A program made the translations under genes and the position numbers. From positions 1-64,000 of the forward strand of contig MU863876.1 of assembly GCA_033296885.1 (NCBI GenBank): DNA of 64,000 nt. Direction: 5' to 3'. Each line of letters begins with the position of its first letter. The stretch's first letter is position 1. Shown here one piece after another: positions 1 to 13,370 of this stretch. The stretch comes from Triangularia verruculosa (lineage: Eukaryota; Ascomycota; Sordariomycetes; Sordariales; Podosporaceae). The notes below the pieces were generated by a model that did not search any database, was not told where the DNA came from, and saw only the letters and a list, made by a program, of their open reading frames with translations.

Positions 1-96
1 AAATAAAACTATATTCGTCAAAGACAAATATTACATAAGCAATAGTTTTTTGTAGTTATATTAATATATATTACATAGAAATAATATAACTAACAG

Positions 97-665
97 TTAC
101 ACCGGACCTTACAACGCTAGTATTCTCTGTAAGCCCTTATAGTACGGTGTTTCTTCCCGCTGTTACCGGTAGTTAGTTAGCTACTACGTTCCGGCTTTAA
201 AGCTAAGCCGAACGATAATTAACGCTATATATTTTCGGCTTTAGTAGGATTATTCTATACTTTTCTTTAATAAAAAGTAAAATTCGAGAGCTTTAAGAAA
301 AGAGTAGAAAGTACCTTAATATAGTTATTACGCTAATTAGGATCAGCTTTTAGCGTTTAATAATTCGGGCCTCCCGGCTGCGAAGTCTAACCCCTAGAAG
401 ATACGGAGATATTGTAGATGAACGCTTTAGCTCGGTCGTATTGCAGGATTTACAAGATCCTACCGTCGGTTACGCTAAGTATCAGTTATCCTGCGACATT
501 GGGGTCGGACCGTGACATCTACCTAAAATTGCTATGCAGGGAGGGACTATTCGGTATCTAAACTTACAAACCCGCTATCTGGACAATGGGGGAAATAATT
601 AGATGTAAACCACCTCTAGCTGATGGCTGGAGAGGAGGCTTCTTAGTTGGAGCCTAGCCCCAACC
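97..665. repeat. Left arm of a 569-bp inverted repeat
   Basis: This segment is the reverse complement of 7853-8421, with differences that are mostly transitions as expected from RIP. The match starts at the TTACACCGGACC block and ends at the GCCCCAACC block; beyond both points the two copies diverge. A third, direct copy of the outer half lies at about 34456-34680. No coding content is recognised. The arms enclose the DNA ligase and NACHT-ankyrin pseudogenes. Confidence 0.85.
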
Positions 666-1464
666 GCCCCAGCCTGATATCTCCTACTAATTGTAGAAAT
701 CGTATAGGGCAGTTTGATCTTCAACGATTCGATACCGCCCAGCCCGATTCCCGTTGGTACAGTGTCGAAATATCCTAAGCTTTATATCAAATAACGAAGC
801 ACGTAATATATAAGGTGGCGGTGTAGTGTAATAACTCACTGAGTGATAGTTGTGGTTTTTTGTGATAGGAATAAGTCTAGGGAAATATTATAGTAATTCG
901 TAAAAAAGGTTAGACGTTACGGACGTTGAATTGTCACGGATAAAGGCCGAATAGTGGGGCCGGGAGATATTACATTACTAGGGTGTAACCGGCAGAAAGC
1001 GGTACAATGTGACGAACCCGACTCCCCAAGACCGACAATTATCTCTAGATCGTGCCCAACAACCAAGAACTTATGCGTAATAAAAAGTAAGCTATATAAA
1101 GACCTAACCCTGACAGAACTAACAGGCCTACTAAATTTATAGCTTCGAATTCGAACTATACGGGAGGTGACTAACTAGGACTACATTGCCATCCAAGTAC
1201 GTAAAAAAGTCGCCTAGATAGGTCCAGTACGCCTTGAATTCACAGACTACGCTATAGGCCTACCGATGCGGCTGTAGACCTAGCGATGGCGGGTTTGATG
1301 AATGGCCGATCCGATATTACTTTTCTACCACTGGAGGAGCTAAAGGCTGAGACGCTTCTATGAGCATTAGTGCGGTATCTCCCTACTATATCCCTCCATT
1401 GTGTATAAATACTCTTATGCCTTGCCTTCCCCGACGTATTGTAAGGATTTATTGACAGTAAGCT
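666..1464. other. No recognised gene
   Basis: Moderately AT-rich sequence between the repeat arm and the ligase pseudogene. A 62-codon open frame at 954-1142 exists but has no recognised motif and no supporting context. Nothing else is identified. Confidence 0.4.
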
Positions 1465-3440
1465 TGTATTTAAAATATCGTTTCCATTCCGTTAGCTTTA
1501 TAACCTTCTTAACTAGCTCGAAAGTAACTTTATAAGGTCGTCGGGTATCGATAAAATCCGAGAACTCGATATACGTACGGTAGTATCCTAGTTTAATAAA
1601 TATGATAAGGCTATCCTACAACGAGGCTAAGAAACCGTTGCGTTTTTAATATATCTGTTTCCTGAATGTAGACCAGACCGGGTCTTCAGTTTATTAATAA
1701 AATAGTTCGAGAGGATTATATAATGGGCTTAATATTTCAGAGCGTTTCGAATAAAGGATCTGTAGAAGTGGAAGATTAATAATAGGTCGGATTTTATATC
1801 CTATATCGAACGCGTAATAGCTATAATAGATTACGAGCTTAGGTCGGGTTTAGGTAGGACTCTCGACGAACTTAACGATATAATTAATCGGGTTACTACC
1901 TTATCGCTATTCTTATCTATAAACTTGAAAAAAAGCGTTAAACGGAAATTTAGCCGGTCAGCCTACGGGAATAACTTATTTTTAGAGGTATTCCGATATC
2001 TATACAGCTCCGAGGCTAAATAGATAATTCGCTTATTATCGAAGAACTACGGTCCGGCTTACGTCCCGGAGGCGCTCGCTATAAGTTAGTTTCACTTTCT
2101 CTTACTTAATTTCCTGAAGTTCCAGAATTTAATTTAAACTGCTATAGGGTTATTAGAGAAGCCAGTTATCCGGTATATACTAATCTAGCTAGCGGTAGAT
2201 ACTTAAGACAGATTTAAAAACGTCGCTAACTAAGAGTTCGAGCCGCAGATTAGGATTATAACTGCCCAGCTAATCTATAAAAAAGCAAGAAACATTAAAC
2301 ATTATTATTAGTTAGCGGGCTATAGGTAAATAAGCTTAGAAAGAAAATACGACGGAGAATACTACTAGATTTACATCAATATAAGTAAATATAGAGCCTA
2401 TATTAAAATCTTCTCTAAAAGCGGGAAAGACTCTACCAGCAATCGTATAGGAATCTACCGCATACTCCGGGATAATCTTAAACTTAATATAAGCAGCTAT
2501 AAGATTAAGGAGCGGTATATATTAAAGGGCGAACTACTAGTATAGAACGATAACTACGGAAGAATCGAGCCCTTTTATAAAATCCGCTAGTACGTAAGAC
2601 GGTTAGGTCATTTTTTTAGTACTACTTGTGATTTACCCGTCGACTTAAGCGACCATCTTATAATCATATTCTATAATATTCTACTACTAAACAATACCAT
2701 CTATATTAGAAAGAGCTATAATACAAGGCGGTAATTACTTAGATCTCTAGTTCGCTATATTCCTAGCCGTACCGATATCGGATCCCGCAAGATAGTTATA
2801 TTTTCGTTTTCTAATATAGCCGAACGTATTAGTAAGGTATTTACTAGGGTAATTATATAGCGTTAGAAAGGATTTATATTAAAAGTTTATAACGACTTTT
2901 ACTTTTCGTTTGACCAGAATAAGGCATTTATTAAACTTAAAAAAGACTATATTCTAGGCCTTAGTAATATAACCGACTTAATTATCGTTAGCGGACGCCG
3001 CAATACGAAAGATAAATAGGAGATTAAGGCCGGGAAACTATAGTAAATATTATTTTATATCGGATATATAGATAATAAGGAAGATATTAGGCTTTTTAGC
3101 TCTAAGCTAATACTTTGTATTATCGATATTATCGATAAGTATGGTATTTCGAGAGACGATATTGTTTATATTAACCGATATAGATATTTCCGCTGAGTTC
3201 CCTTTTCTAAATCGATATTAGAATTTGATATTATATTTAAAACTAGACGCGAATAATAATTAAGTAAGCTATTTAGTAATCTATTTACAATTAAAGTAAT
3301 CGGTACTGGTTTTAATAAGTCTGCGAATATTAGATATTTTATATTACGATTCCCGCGAATATTAAAGATCTATAATAATTGCCCGTTTAAAGATATAGTT
3401 AGTTTTAAAGAGTTATAAAAGATGGCGAAACGGTACTTAG
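1465..3440 (+). pseudogene. ATP-dependent DNA ligase-like pseudogene, RIP-degraded
   Basis: Reading across stop codons gives the order of an ATP-dependent DNA ligase, the enzyme family that seals nicks through a lysyl-AMP intermediate. Visible are motif I KYDGE at 2345-2359 (adenylated Lys), an ISKYRAYIKIFSKSGKD-like stretch just after it, a KGELLV-like motif III region near 2525, motif IV KGFILK near 2868 and motif V KLKKDY near 2935. An N-terminal part is traceable from about 1480. The similarity is to the fungal ligase-domain proteins found in Pezizomycotina accessory regions rather than to the replicative enzyme; that is family-level recognition from memory. Dozens of TAA and TAG codons at TpA sites break the frame, so no protein is expected. 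Exact ends are uncertain. Confidence 0.75.
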
Positions 3441-4130
3441 AGATATTTAATAATGTTAAAAGGTATGAGCCGCATACAGGCCTAAGGGCCCTATAGCGGT
3501 AGGTACTTACAGTACTCTTCTAGTGCAGCGGAATTAACACACATGATACCTAAAGCTCACTGCTGGGGTACTGGGCTACAGTACCTTATAGGTACTGTAT
3601 AACAGAGAATATAGGTGGTAACCTTCTTTATTTATAGAGCTAGCCTTCTATAATCCAATTGTATCCTCTGTAGTAGGGTTCGTACTCGACCTCTACCACA
3701 TACCCACTGACCGAGGTGCGGCGCCCCGCACGCCAGGGCGGGCAGATGAGCCAGAGTACGACTTGCAGGACCCCGTTTTTGGTGCGAGTTGCCAAAAAGC
3801 GACTCACGCCCATACAAATCTTCACCCAAACCGCCCCCCTCTTAGCCAAAGTGCGGGTCATCGTAGGCCTAACGCTTAGCCCTTTTAACCAGTGGTGTAT
3901 ATAGACCTTATAAGTTTAATTATAAAATTATAGCTATTTTGGCCCACTGGTTGGCCCGATGCAAGCTTTTGAAGTGGCTTATGGCACTGAGTGGGGCCCG
4001 TGCGCAGGTGCCGGGTAAGTGCTCGGTGACGGGTAAGCTCTTCGGGCAAAGACTTGGCCGAATCCTCCAATCCTTCACACCTATAACCACGTAGTATTAC
4101 AGCTGCCAGTCCACTGTAAATTAGGCCTCA
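3441..4130. other. GC-richer island, unidentified
   Basis: Between two AT-rich RIP blocks lies about 450 bp of balanced composition (roughly 3630-4080). On the minus strand an open frame at 3640-3861 encodes 73 residues with a CPPWRAGRR segment and an aromatic-rich end (EYEPYYRGYNW). It is not recognised. It may be a non-repeated scrap that escaped RIP. A short perfect-looking hairpin (TATAGGTACTGTA) lies near 3585. Confidence 0.3.
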
Positions 4131-5373
4131 CAGGGACCTATTTTAACAAATAATATAAAGGAAGAAGAGGAAAGTTAATATAGAAGATTGTAAAGTAAGG
4201 GATATCCGGTTTAATACCCGATTTATAAAGTAAGTACTTTCTTTTCTAAACCTAAATAAAGTTAAATACTTTAATGTAAATATTCGAAATAGACTCTATA
4301 TAAAGTATATTAGTCTAATTCTTAAGTTATAAATATAACGTATTATAAGTACCTTACCGTCGGCGGTTATTCCGGTTAATTCTATGCCGTTTTTATAATC
4401 TACTAAATTACCTTTCGAAATACTGTTCCTAGAGGTGTAAGACCGAGTACCGTAGTACGGTTACTTTTATTTCCGTTCTCTCTATAGTTACTGGACTATT
4501 TCCCTCTCGTCTCCACCTCTCGATATCTGTAGTTATCTTTATAAGCCGGCGCTACTTCTTAGCGATTTTAATATATACTCTATAATCCCCGCTTTTATTC
4601 CGAGTCGAAAAGATTAACTTAAGCCCGTATATTTCGCTAATCCTATATTCCTTATTATATTACTCGCGGAATCTTCCCTACTTCTAGGAACCGTATTTAA
4701 ATTGTATCCGTTCGAAATAGTATATTACTACGTAAGGGTTAAAAGAAGGATAAGGCTACTTTAAACGAAGATAAGGAAATCAGTAGAGCAATCCCTCTTA
4801 GCGTTATTAAAGCGGCGCATTTTGTTATTTATACAGTTTAACTTAGCACTATCCCGACAGGTTAGTAGCGACTATGAAGGGCTTAAGTATAGTTGGGCAT
4901 CAGGCTTAAGGGGCGCTAGATAGACAATCTTATTAGTTAATGTGCGTATATATGTTGGTGGCAGAACCATTCAAATACCCAATTCGTAACGGAACTCTGA
5001 GGCAGCTACTGGAATAGATTTTTGGCTTCCCATGTCCGTACTTGTCGACTCAGTGTAGCATCGGCGAGAGGGTTAAGGATGCTCAAGTTCCGTTCCCCGC
5101 TGAGTAGCAAAGAGCCTGCAGTCATCTCACTGGAAGGCAGGCTTGCGTAAGGTCGGAGTGTATAAGCTCTCTCCTGCTTGCTTTGAGGCGCTAAACGTCT
5201 ATTAATTCAAGTCCTCCCCCTCTTGCCGGAGAATATCTTTCATTCGGACGTAGAGCTTTTCGTCTTCCCATTCCTATAGTTTATCCTTAGGAAAACGACT
5301 TTTCGCAGCCTATTTAGTAGTGGGATGAGTGGCGCGTGGTATCGCATAAAGTTGTCGGTGATTGTCCTTATAA
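4131..5373. other. AT-rich block then unrecognised sequence
   Basis: 4131-4900 is strongly AT-rich and TpA-rich with no open frame, which suggests a RIP-degraded repeat of unknown origin. 4900-5373 has more balanced composition but no recognised gene. Confidence 0.4.
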
Positions 5374-6155
5374 AAGAGACTTTATAGCCGCGCATTACCC
5401 AAATTTTAACCGCGCATTACCCCATACCAGGGATAGGGTTATGTATGGCCACAAATTTTGAACTTGGTCATCACCACACTTGCTCCCACCGGCCACACTG
5501 CTACCTACTTTCAATTGTTCAATTTTATTGCAGTAATAGCGTTTTCTCCCTCTGGCAACCTCTCTCAATTGTGACCGCTCCCAGGAATTCAGCCGAAATC
5601 GCGCGCGTTCAAGGCCGTAAGTACGATTCTCACAGCTTTATTTCATTCTTCTGACCATGGAAAAGCAGTCGCAGCGATGGAAACCCTCCAAGGAGCGCCG
5701 CGCAAGAATATCGCGCCCGCGGCGGAGACGTACTAGCTCAACGACCCCCCTCAAGGATTTGGCCCAGCGCCCACCATCGAGCGACTCCAAGCAGATCTGA
5801 ATCTCTTCGCCAAAAAGCTCGATTTCTGAGCTCTTTGGCCAAGGCAGTGGTGTGGGTGGTGGTGTGGTCATCTGGGTAATGGTCACAGTTCAAATGGTTA
5901 CACTGGTTCAAATATGGCAGCGATCCTGAATTATTGTAGCTTTTTCTGTAGCACTTGTAAACATATCTTTGTATGGGAGTTTGTATGGCAATTAAGTGCA
6001 GTGTGGTGACAGTTGTGGTTGTTGATGGTGGTGGTGATGAGAAAAAAGTCGTAGACAATCATGTCATGTCAAATTTGTGGCCATACATAACCTTATCCCT
6101 GGTATGGGGTAATGCGCGGTTAAAATTTGGGTAATGCGCGGCTATAAAGTCTCTT
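5374..6155. mobile_element. MITE-like element 1 with long terminal inverted repeats
   Basis: About 85 bp at each end (5374-5460 and 6068-6155) are reverse complements with a few mismatches. Each terminal repeat carries two direct copies of a CCGCGCATTACCC motif about 22 bp apart. Flanks are TA-rich (TTATA and ATAAA), consistent with a TA target-site duplication of a Tc1/mariner-type element, but the exact boundary is ambiguous by a few bases. The 780-bp interior has no transposase; open frames inside it look fortuitous. It is much less RIP-affected than its neighbours. Confidence 0.75.
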
Positions 6156-6239
6156 ATAAAAATAGCCTCCTTTGCTACCGTTCCCAGTTTCAGTTTTACC
6201 AATTCTTCTGTATCAGCATAATTCCACTTATCAAACTAG

Positions 6240-7852
6240 GCAATAACCTTGCCCTCACCAGGGCCGTCTGCGCGTTAGCGTCAGCTCTCTTATTCAAGAG
6301 CAGTTTAACAATCTCTTAATAGCCTTTCGGTAGGGCGGCCTAGAGAGCATTGCTATAAAGAAAGCCCTACACACTAACATCCGCTCCATTATCTAAGAGT
6401 AGTTTGACAATCTTTTAATAGCCTTTCGATGAGGCTGCCTAGAGAGCATTGCCGTAATAGCCGCCCTGCGCGTTAACATCCGCTTCCTTATCCAAAAGTA
6501 GTTTGATAATCTCTTGATGACCTTCTAATAAGGCGGCCTAGAGAGTATTACCGTAATAGCCGCCCTGCACGTCGACGTCCGCTCCTTTACTAATAAGATC
6601 TCGCGTAAGCGCTATAAGTCCAACGAAGTAAATATAGTAGAGCCTGGAGCCTTGTGGAGGACCTAGGTTGCTGACCTAAGCCCTATTAGCCTAGTATAAT
6701 TAAGTCTATCGTTAAAACGTTACTTCTTTTTCTAAGAACCTAACTATCGCTCGAACTATATTTTCCGAAGCCTGAGTTAACGTAGTATAACCTACTAATA
6801 TTTTCGCTATATATATTACTAGCGGAAAATCCTGCTTTATTTTTTTATAGTTACCGTTGATATTCGTAAGATAAATTAAGTATATCTAGGTAATAGAAAT
6901 ACTGGTAGTCGTAATATTAAATTAGTTCTTTCCAAGAAGGTATTTTTTTATAGAAAAGTGGGTAAGATGTAGCTCTTTATTTGTGTTAATAATTGCTATT
7001 AAGCTAGGATAGTACTTTAAAACGTTAGTCTTATAACGTAATCGACGTTCGATATTAAACCTTCGTGGCTTATATTCGACCTAAGTTATTATTACTTCTT
7101 TAGTTTTAGCTAGTTTAAGAGGTCGCTTTGAGTGTACTAGAAATTGCAGGAGCCGTATTGCATCTTTTTTGAACTTTACTGGTATACGTTTAATTATACG
7201 TTCGTATGTCTCTTCTAAGTTCCGCGGTAAGGATATAAGAGCTTTCTTAACAGCCGCTACGTAAGGATATCGAGCTAGGTTGTCTAATTGATAGAACGCT
7301 TACCTGAACCTAAATAGAGCGTTAGTAAATTATCCGGATATCGATCGAAGTAGTAATATCTTATATCCCGTCGGCCCCGTCGCTAACCTTCCTCCTGATC
7401 TCCTCGAGGAGGTCCTGGGATAAGTCCCCGAATTCGTGTTGTTGAAAAAGCTGCGCTGTGACGTACGATCGGATATCGGCGTTGACGGACTCTTTGTTGA
7501 GTGCTAAGTAGTTTCCTTCGCCTATGAACGAGGGGATCTTGCGTATGAACTTGGGTTCTGGACGACCGGTGTAGATCAGTTGGACATCGCCTAACTCTAG
7601 CTTGGATACTATGTCGTTTATCTATAGAAGAAGTTCTCTCCTTGTTGTAGACTTATCTAAGGCGTCTAGAATAATAGAGCCTTTTTTCTGGACTACAAGC
7701 ATCTTGAATACAACGTCCTCGAGCGTCTTCGTAGTAGGTTAGTCGCGGCTATTTTTGTGTGCTTGGAATGAGGCGTCAAGAAAACCTGCTGAACCAACCC
7801 CGTCTTGGTAAAGTTGGAAAGCAAGCGACCGTAGCATGCCATCCAAGGTCTC
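6240..7852 (-). pseudogene. NACHT-ankyrin NLR-like pseudogene, truncated and RIP-degraded
   Basis: Reading the minus strand from 7852 downward gives the post-P-loop part of a NACHT domain: a DGMLRSLAFQLYQDG stretch at about 7850-7800, a Walker B-like IILDALDKS near 7650, IYTGRPEPKFIR near 7570, and a LFQQHEFGDLSQDLLEEIRRK stretch near 7400. At 6620-6240 come four ankyrin repeats of about 99 bp each, each with a GADVNAQGGYYGNALQAA-like core. This is the architecture of fungal STAND/NLR proteins used in allorecognition and non-self response. The N-terminus with Walker A is missing: the coding match stops at 7852, exactly where the repeat arm begins. Stops at TpA sites are frequent. The middle (6640-7350) is more damaged but collinear. 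Confidence 0.8.
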
Positions 7853-9250
7853 GGTTGGGGCTAAGCTCCAACCAAGAAGCCTCCTCTCCAGCCATCAGCT
7901 AGAAGTGGTTTACATCTAATTATTTCCCCCATTGTCTAGATAGCGGGTTTATAAGTTTAGACACCGAATAGTCCCTCCCTGCACAGCGATTTCAAGTAAA
8001 TATCACGGTCCGACCCCAATATCGCAGGATAACTAATACCCAGCGTAGCCGACGGCAGGATCTTATAAATCCTGTAATACGACTGAGTTAAAGCGTTTAT
8101 CCATAATATCTCCGTATCTTCCAGGGGTTAGACTTCGCAGCCAGGAGGCCCAAATTATTAAACGCTAAAAGCTAATCCTAATTAATATAATAATTATATT
8201 AAAGTACTTTCTACTCCTTTCTTAAAGCTCTTAAATTTTACTCCTTATTAAAAAAGAGTATAGAGTAGTCCTACCGAAGCCGAAAATATATAGCGTTAAT
8301 TATCATTTAGCTTAGCTTTAAAGCCGGAGCGTAGTAGCTAGTTAACTATCGGTAATAGCGGGAAGAAATACCGTACTATAAGGGCTTGCGGAGAATGCCG
8401 GCGTCGCAAGGTCCGGTGTAATACTATTACGAAAATACCGTATATAAACTATTAATATTTTAATACGCAGTGCCGGATCCTAACGAGAAAAAGGGGGATA
8501 AAGTACCTTTAAACCTCTTTTTATCCTCTTATTATAAGGCTAACGTATCTTTATTCTCTCCTTCCGTAGAAAACAGTACACTCTAAATACCGTTTTCAAG
8601 GATACTTTTCTAAGGCAATAGCCGCCTTTATGAATAGAGATCCAAGCGATATAGAATTAATAGGGTAGGTTATATATAACTAAAATTCCCCTATTCCGCT
8701 TTACTATAACCGGGATATACTAAAAGATAATAAATAAACTAACGATTTTACTCTTCTGCCTGTTAGGCTTAAACTTCCGAAATCCTACTTTCGCGGCTTT
8801 CAGAGGTACAAATAGCCTCTATAATCAGCCCCCAAAGTTTATGTCTAATAGTATGACCGCTGGTAAGATGGAGAATATAATAATAATGATGGACGGACAG
8901 ATACCCCCGGGAATGGACTACGACTTGGGAACTCCGAGAGCGGACCACATTAATGGTTTCGATGGTAGTGCTTAAATAACGAATGGGACAGGCTGCGGGC
9001 TGCGAGAAGATGGATTTCAGCCACTCGCTGCACACAACCTCATTGAGAGCAAGCTTGGATCTGAGTTGCAAGCTGACGAGCAGTTAGGCGGAGGTTTGGT
9101 CTATGCGGATTGGGTTTCTCCCTCCCTTCTATTACATATTAACCCAACAACCTCACCGTCTAGAGATACTCTGGCAGAATCGACGGCTATAGACACGGCG
9201 CAGGGTTGGGAGAGTTTTTCCTTTTCCTGTCCGGAGGATAATATTCCTGC
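7853..9250. repeat. Dispersed repeat, copy B (includes right inverted arm)
   Basis: 7853-8421 is the right arm of the inverted repeat with 97-665. 8208-9250 is also present as a direct copy at 34456-36080, where the match is interrupted by MITE 2. The 8190-8760 part is AT-rich and RIP-like, while 8760-9250 is more balanced. A 100-codon minus-strand frame at 8769-9071 is open here but heavily mutated in the other copy and has no recognised domain. The family is unknown; no terminal repeats or target duplication are evident. Confidence 0.75.
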
Positions 9251-10539
9251 CAAACTTCCAAAAAATCGCATACAAAATTGATAAGAGTCTTATCGCTCAA
9301 GAGAGATTGGTCGGGGGCTACCGGAAAGTGGGTCCAATTCGGCACTACCTCCAAAACTTATACAACCAGTACCATTCTGTGCGTAACTGTATGGCAAATC
9401 TAGATCTGAAATCCGATTTCTGAAGGACCACGAAATGGCTAATATATAGGCGTTTAAATACAGTTTAAGATTGTATTTAAGTACGCCTGGGCGATTACGC
9501 GCATTTTACGTAATTACGCGCCTTACCCTACACTGCTTTCCACAAGAATGCCCCACTTTACCTTTAACCCCCGCGTTAAATTTAATTCCTCCTACTTTAA
9601 ATTTCTCCTACCGTAAATTTCCATTTCTTCTATTCTTCATTTAATAATTGATCGTACCGCAGACTTTAATCGTACCTTAACGCTTTTATTTACTATCTGT
9701 TATTTCTAACTGATGCTCTTTTCCTCTGTAGTATTATTTACCCGTTATAGCCGGCCTATTTAGTATCTATAGCGGACGAAGCGAGTGCGGCGGAGGTGGT
9801 TTTTTCTAAAGTTTATTATCTTTGCTGTGTAGAAAAGTCCAGCGATTAATTCTAGTCGGTACGAGGCCCTCGAAGGATCGTCGTTAATTACTCGGATTAC
9901 CGTAATTATACGAAGTAATAGGTAAGTCTATTAATTTTATTTTCCTCCGTTATTTTACTAACTTTATTCCTAAGTAACCGCGTCGGCTATATACATTTCT
10001 AAAGTAGTTATGATAGCCGGCGGATAAAACCCAGCGGTTACGCCTCGTTAAAATCTCACTTATATAGTCCTTACCCAATAATACCACGAAGGCGGCCGTA
10101 TTAGTATAGATACTTCCGAAATAGCTACTACTCGCAGCGAGATCTTATATATCCAGCGATAGCATTACCTCGAGCGTCGCTATAGTAAAGAACCTTCCTA
10201 AACCCCGACGATAAGTAGCTTATTTCGCTAATAATAAAAGATCTAGGACCCCGCTACTGACCTCCTACCCTCTGCTTAGCCGAAAGAGCCTAAGGAAAAG
10301 ATAAAAGTTAACGATAAAGTACCTTACGTGGGATCTTTAGTTCCATAGTAACGGCCACTACCCTCACTGTCTACAACTGCTTGTGGCCGTCGCCGAGGAC
10401 AACCGCGCTTTAACCGAATTCCTTATAGCCGACTATGTAAACGCTCCTCCCTTTAATTAGCTTCCTGCGAATTCGACGAACCTCCCCCTTAATTTATAGG
10501 GGCCGATTAAAAGTCGCCTTTAACCGCGGAAGACCTTGC
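9251..10539. other. AT-rich leader of the Helitron region
   Basis: RIP-like TpA-rich DNA with no intact frame. It lies directly upstream of recognisable Helitron coding sequence and may include its 5' end and untranslated region. The 5' TC terminus could not be placed. Confidence 0.35.
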
Positions 10540-13370
10540 TATTAAGGTAGAATTCGATAGGGTATTTACTACCGAGTAAATATAATACTACCTACGGTAT
10601 AAAGAGCGGTGATTTAATATAGAGCTTAAAGGGGATAGGATCTATAAACGTTACTATAATAAGGATAATAAAAAACGTTAGAATAAACCTTTTTTCTTTT
10701 CGGTTATAAATAAGTTAGATTTTAGCCCTATACCTAATAATTTACCTAAGCTTAAGCCGTTAAAGAAGATATTTATTACGTAAGTATATATTAGCGTTAA
10801 TATATTTATAATATATAACGAAAATAAAAATAAAGGGTTTAGTAACTAATAAAATATAAGTTTATAGGTAGTAATATAAGTATTATAGGTATATTATATA
10901 CTTCTTATATAATATTAGTAAAATATATAATAAACTTCCTTTATTACCTAAAGACCTTAATATCGTTATCTTTTAGCCTTATAGTTCCGAGAACGTAGCC
11001 TAAATAAATCGGTAATTCCGCCGATAATTCCGCGTCTGCTATACTATAATAAAGGCTTAGTTTAAATTTCTTTCCTTTAATTACCTAAATTATTAAGACT
11101 TTACTTTAAATTACAATAATCTTTCCTAGCTCCCCGAAAATAATAATATCTTCGACTAGTTAAATATTTATAAAGTTAATAAAACCTCGGATTTACCTAC
11201 CGATTTTAACCCTAATATTAACCCGGTCGAAAAACTAAAGCTAAAAGATTCTAAGGTTATCGACGAAACTATAGTACTTAACCTACTTATTTAGGAAATT
11301 AAGCTTAATTAACTCTAAGACTATATCGATAATACCGTTACTAAGGATACCGAACGGGTCCCCCTACGACACGCTAACCCGCACTTAATACACTAACTAC
11401 CTATATTATCTATCCGTCGTACGCTTTTAAATAAATTTAACTAAAAGTATATATTACTTTCTTTAACCTACTCCACCTTATTTCCTTAAGGTATTGCGGA
11501 TTTTATTAAACCTAGGTAACGTAATATATCCTATTAGAATTATATTAAATATACTATAAAGTAAAAGGATAACCGGTTCGTTAAATACTATAGCTTTCGC
11601 TTTATTACCTTAAATACGCTAATATATTAGTAAGTATATAGTAATAATAAGTTCTATATTAGTAAGTACTATCGTATACTACTTACTAAAGAAGACCTCC
11701 AATAAGCTCTAGCCGACCCCGAATAGCTAGAAATTTAAGCGATCTTAAATTATATCTTACATTTTACGGGTATAATTAAAGGTACCCGTCCTTTTTAGTA
11801 TCGCCGGCGGCGTAAATATAAGGCGTTTGCCCATTACTTTAGCGTCCTAGCTATCTTTATTACCCAGAGCCTAGCCAACCTTTATTAGTAGAGCCTATAC
11901 CGGTATATGCCCGAGTACGAAAAATGGAAGGTTTTAGACGAACGTACGCGTATAGCTAAGTTACGTTAATTACTACGTGAGAACCCGCATATTGTAGCCT
12001 AGTACTTCCACTCTTATAATAAGCTATTCCGGAAGATTATACTCGAAAAGAAGTTCAATTTAGAAGATTATTAGTACCGTTATAAGTGGTAAGGCCGCGG
12101 TAGTAGCCACGTTTATAGGCTATATTAGTTCAATGGGAGCCCAGATCCCGATATATCGACGAAAGATATACAAGATAACTTTGCGAGGGTCTGGGGTTAC
12201 TATATTACAGCCCTAAACCTATAGCGGGACTAGGGCGCAGACGAGGGTAATCCCCTGTCCGTAGACCCTCTCGAGACCGAGATTACTTAGAAGTGGCTTA
12301 ACTATATTATAAACCGATACTAGCGGCACCATTGTTCCATTATATACTACCTCCGCTTAATTAAGAGAGATACGGAGCGGGCTAGATAATCGGCAGCCCG
12401 AATAGAAGCCGGTAAGGCCGGTAAGCTAGAGTAACCCCCGCCGCAGTTAATATACCGGTTCCTCTTTCCCCGCCCCGAACGGCTAGCTGCAAGTATTATT
12501 AGGAGAGTAGGTACGAAATAATAGTATTTCGAAGCCAAGAGAAACGACACCTATATAAACCAGTACAACCCGATAATCTCGCTCTACTGGCTCGCTAATA
12601 CTAACTGCTCGCCCTACACCGGCGTACAAGCTATAATTAACTACGCTATAAAGTACTATAGTAAGTCGGAGGCCTAGACCAATACGTATACGTAGATCGC
12701 CCGCGGTATAATACCTTACGTTTCCGACCGCAATCCTATACTTTCGTTCGTATTTAAGCTAATAAATAAGCTAATAAGTAAGAGGGACTACTCCGTATAG
12801 GAGATTTACTATATCCTACTGGGCCTTCCTCTCTAGGACGACAGCCAGGTGGTGCAGAGCATAGACTACCGGCCCCGCAAACGACACACCCGGCCTATCG
12901 ACATTACTACTAACAGTAAAGTCGAGGAATCCTCGAATATCTACAACAAATACCTCAACCGGCCGGTATATATAGAGGAGGTAACGTACTTTAACTTCCT
13001 TAAGAACTGGAGCTTTAAAGCCTGCAATCCTTCGAGATAAGCTATATAGTAACCTCCTATACGGTCCAGGATTTTATATTACTATCCTAGATATAAGTCT
13101 GTTCGCTTACACCAATAGTGGCCTAATTTCTACTATATTAAGCTCCTACTTAACTATCTTTACCGCTAACTTACGGATCTTTTATAAGCCGATAATCTGC
13201 TATTTAAAACCTACAAAGTCGCCTATAAGTACTACGCTATTTATTACAACTACCCTAATAACTATTATAGCGTCGAGGACGAGGAGGAATCCGAATTTAA
13301 TAAAGAGTTATTAAAACCTGGCGGTAATATAGTTGATATTACCTTTGAGGATTAATACGAAATAGTATAT
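10540..13370 (+). pseudogene. Helitron Rep/N-terminal part, RIP-degraded
   Basis: Read across stops, this is the N-terminal half of a fungal Helitron RepHel protein, the rolling-circle transposase. Recognisable in order are a LPLLPKDLNIVI block near 10940, a HYFSVLAIFIT...SLANLY...YRYMPEYEKW block at about 11830-11930, and the Rep-type GRGSSHVY motif near 12095, where the second His of the HxH pair now reads Tyr (CAT/CAC to TAC). A long collinear stretch then runs to about 13040, and the frame is traceable to 13350. Premature stops are mostly TAG and TAA at positions explained by CAG to TAG or TGG to TAG changes. The gene is interrupted at 13370 by the Gypsy element and resumes at 20884. Confidence 0.8.

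Noticed and set aside
5445..6058. Overlapping frames inside MITE 1
   Set aside because: They lie between terminal inverted repeats of a short non-autonomous element, lack any transposase motif, and conflict with each other on opposite strands.
8769..9071. 100-codon minus-strand frame in repeat copy B
   Set aside because: No motif is recognised and the homologous copy near 35040-35300 is not open; probably a fortuitous frame in a non-coding repeat.
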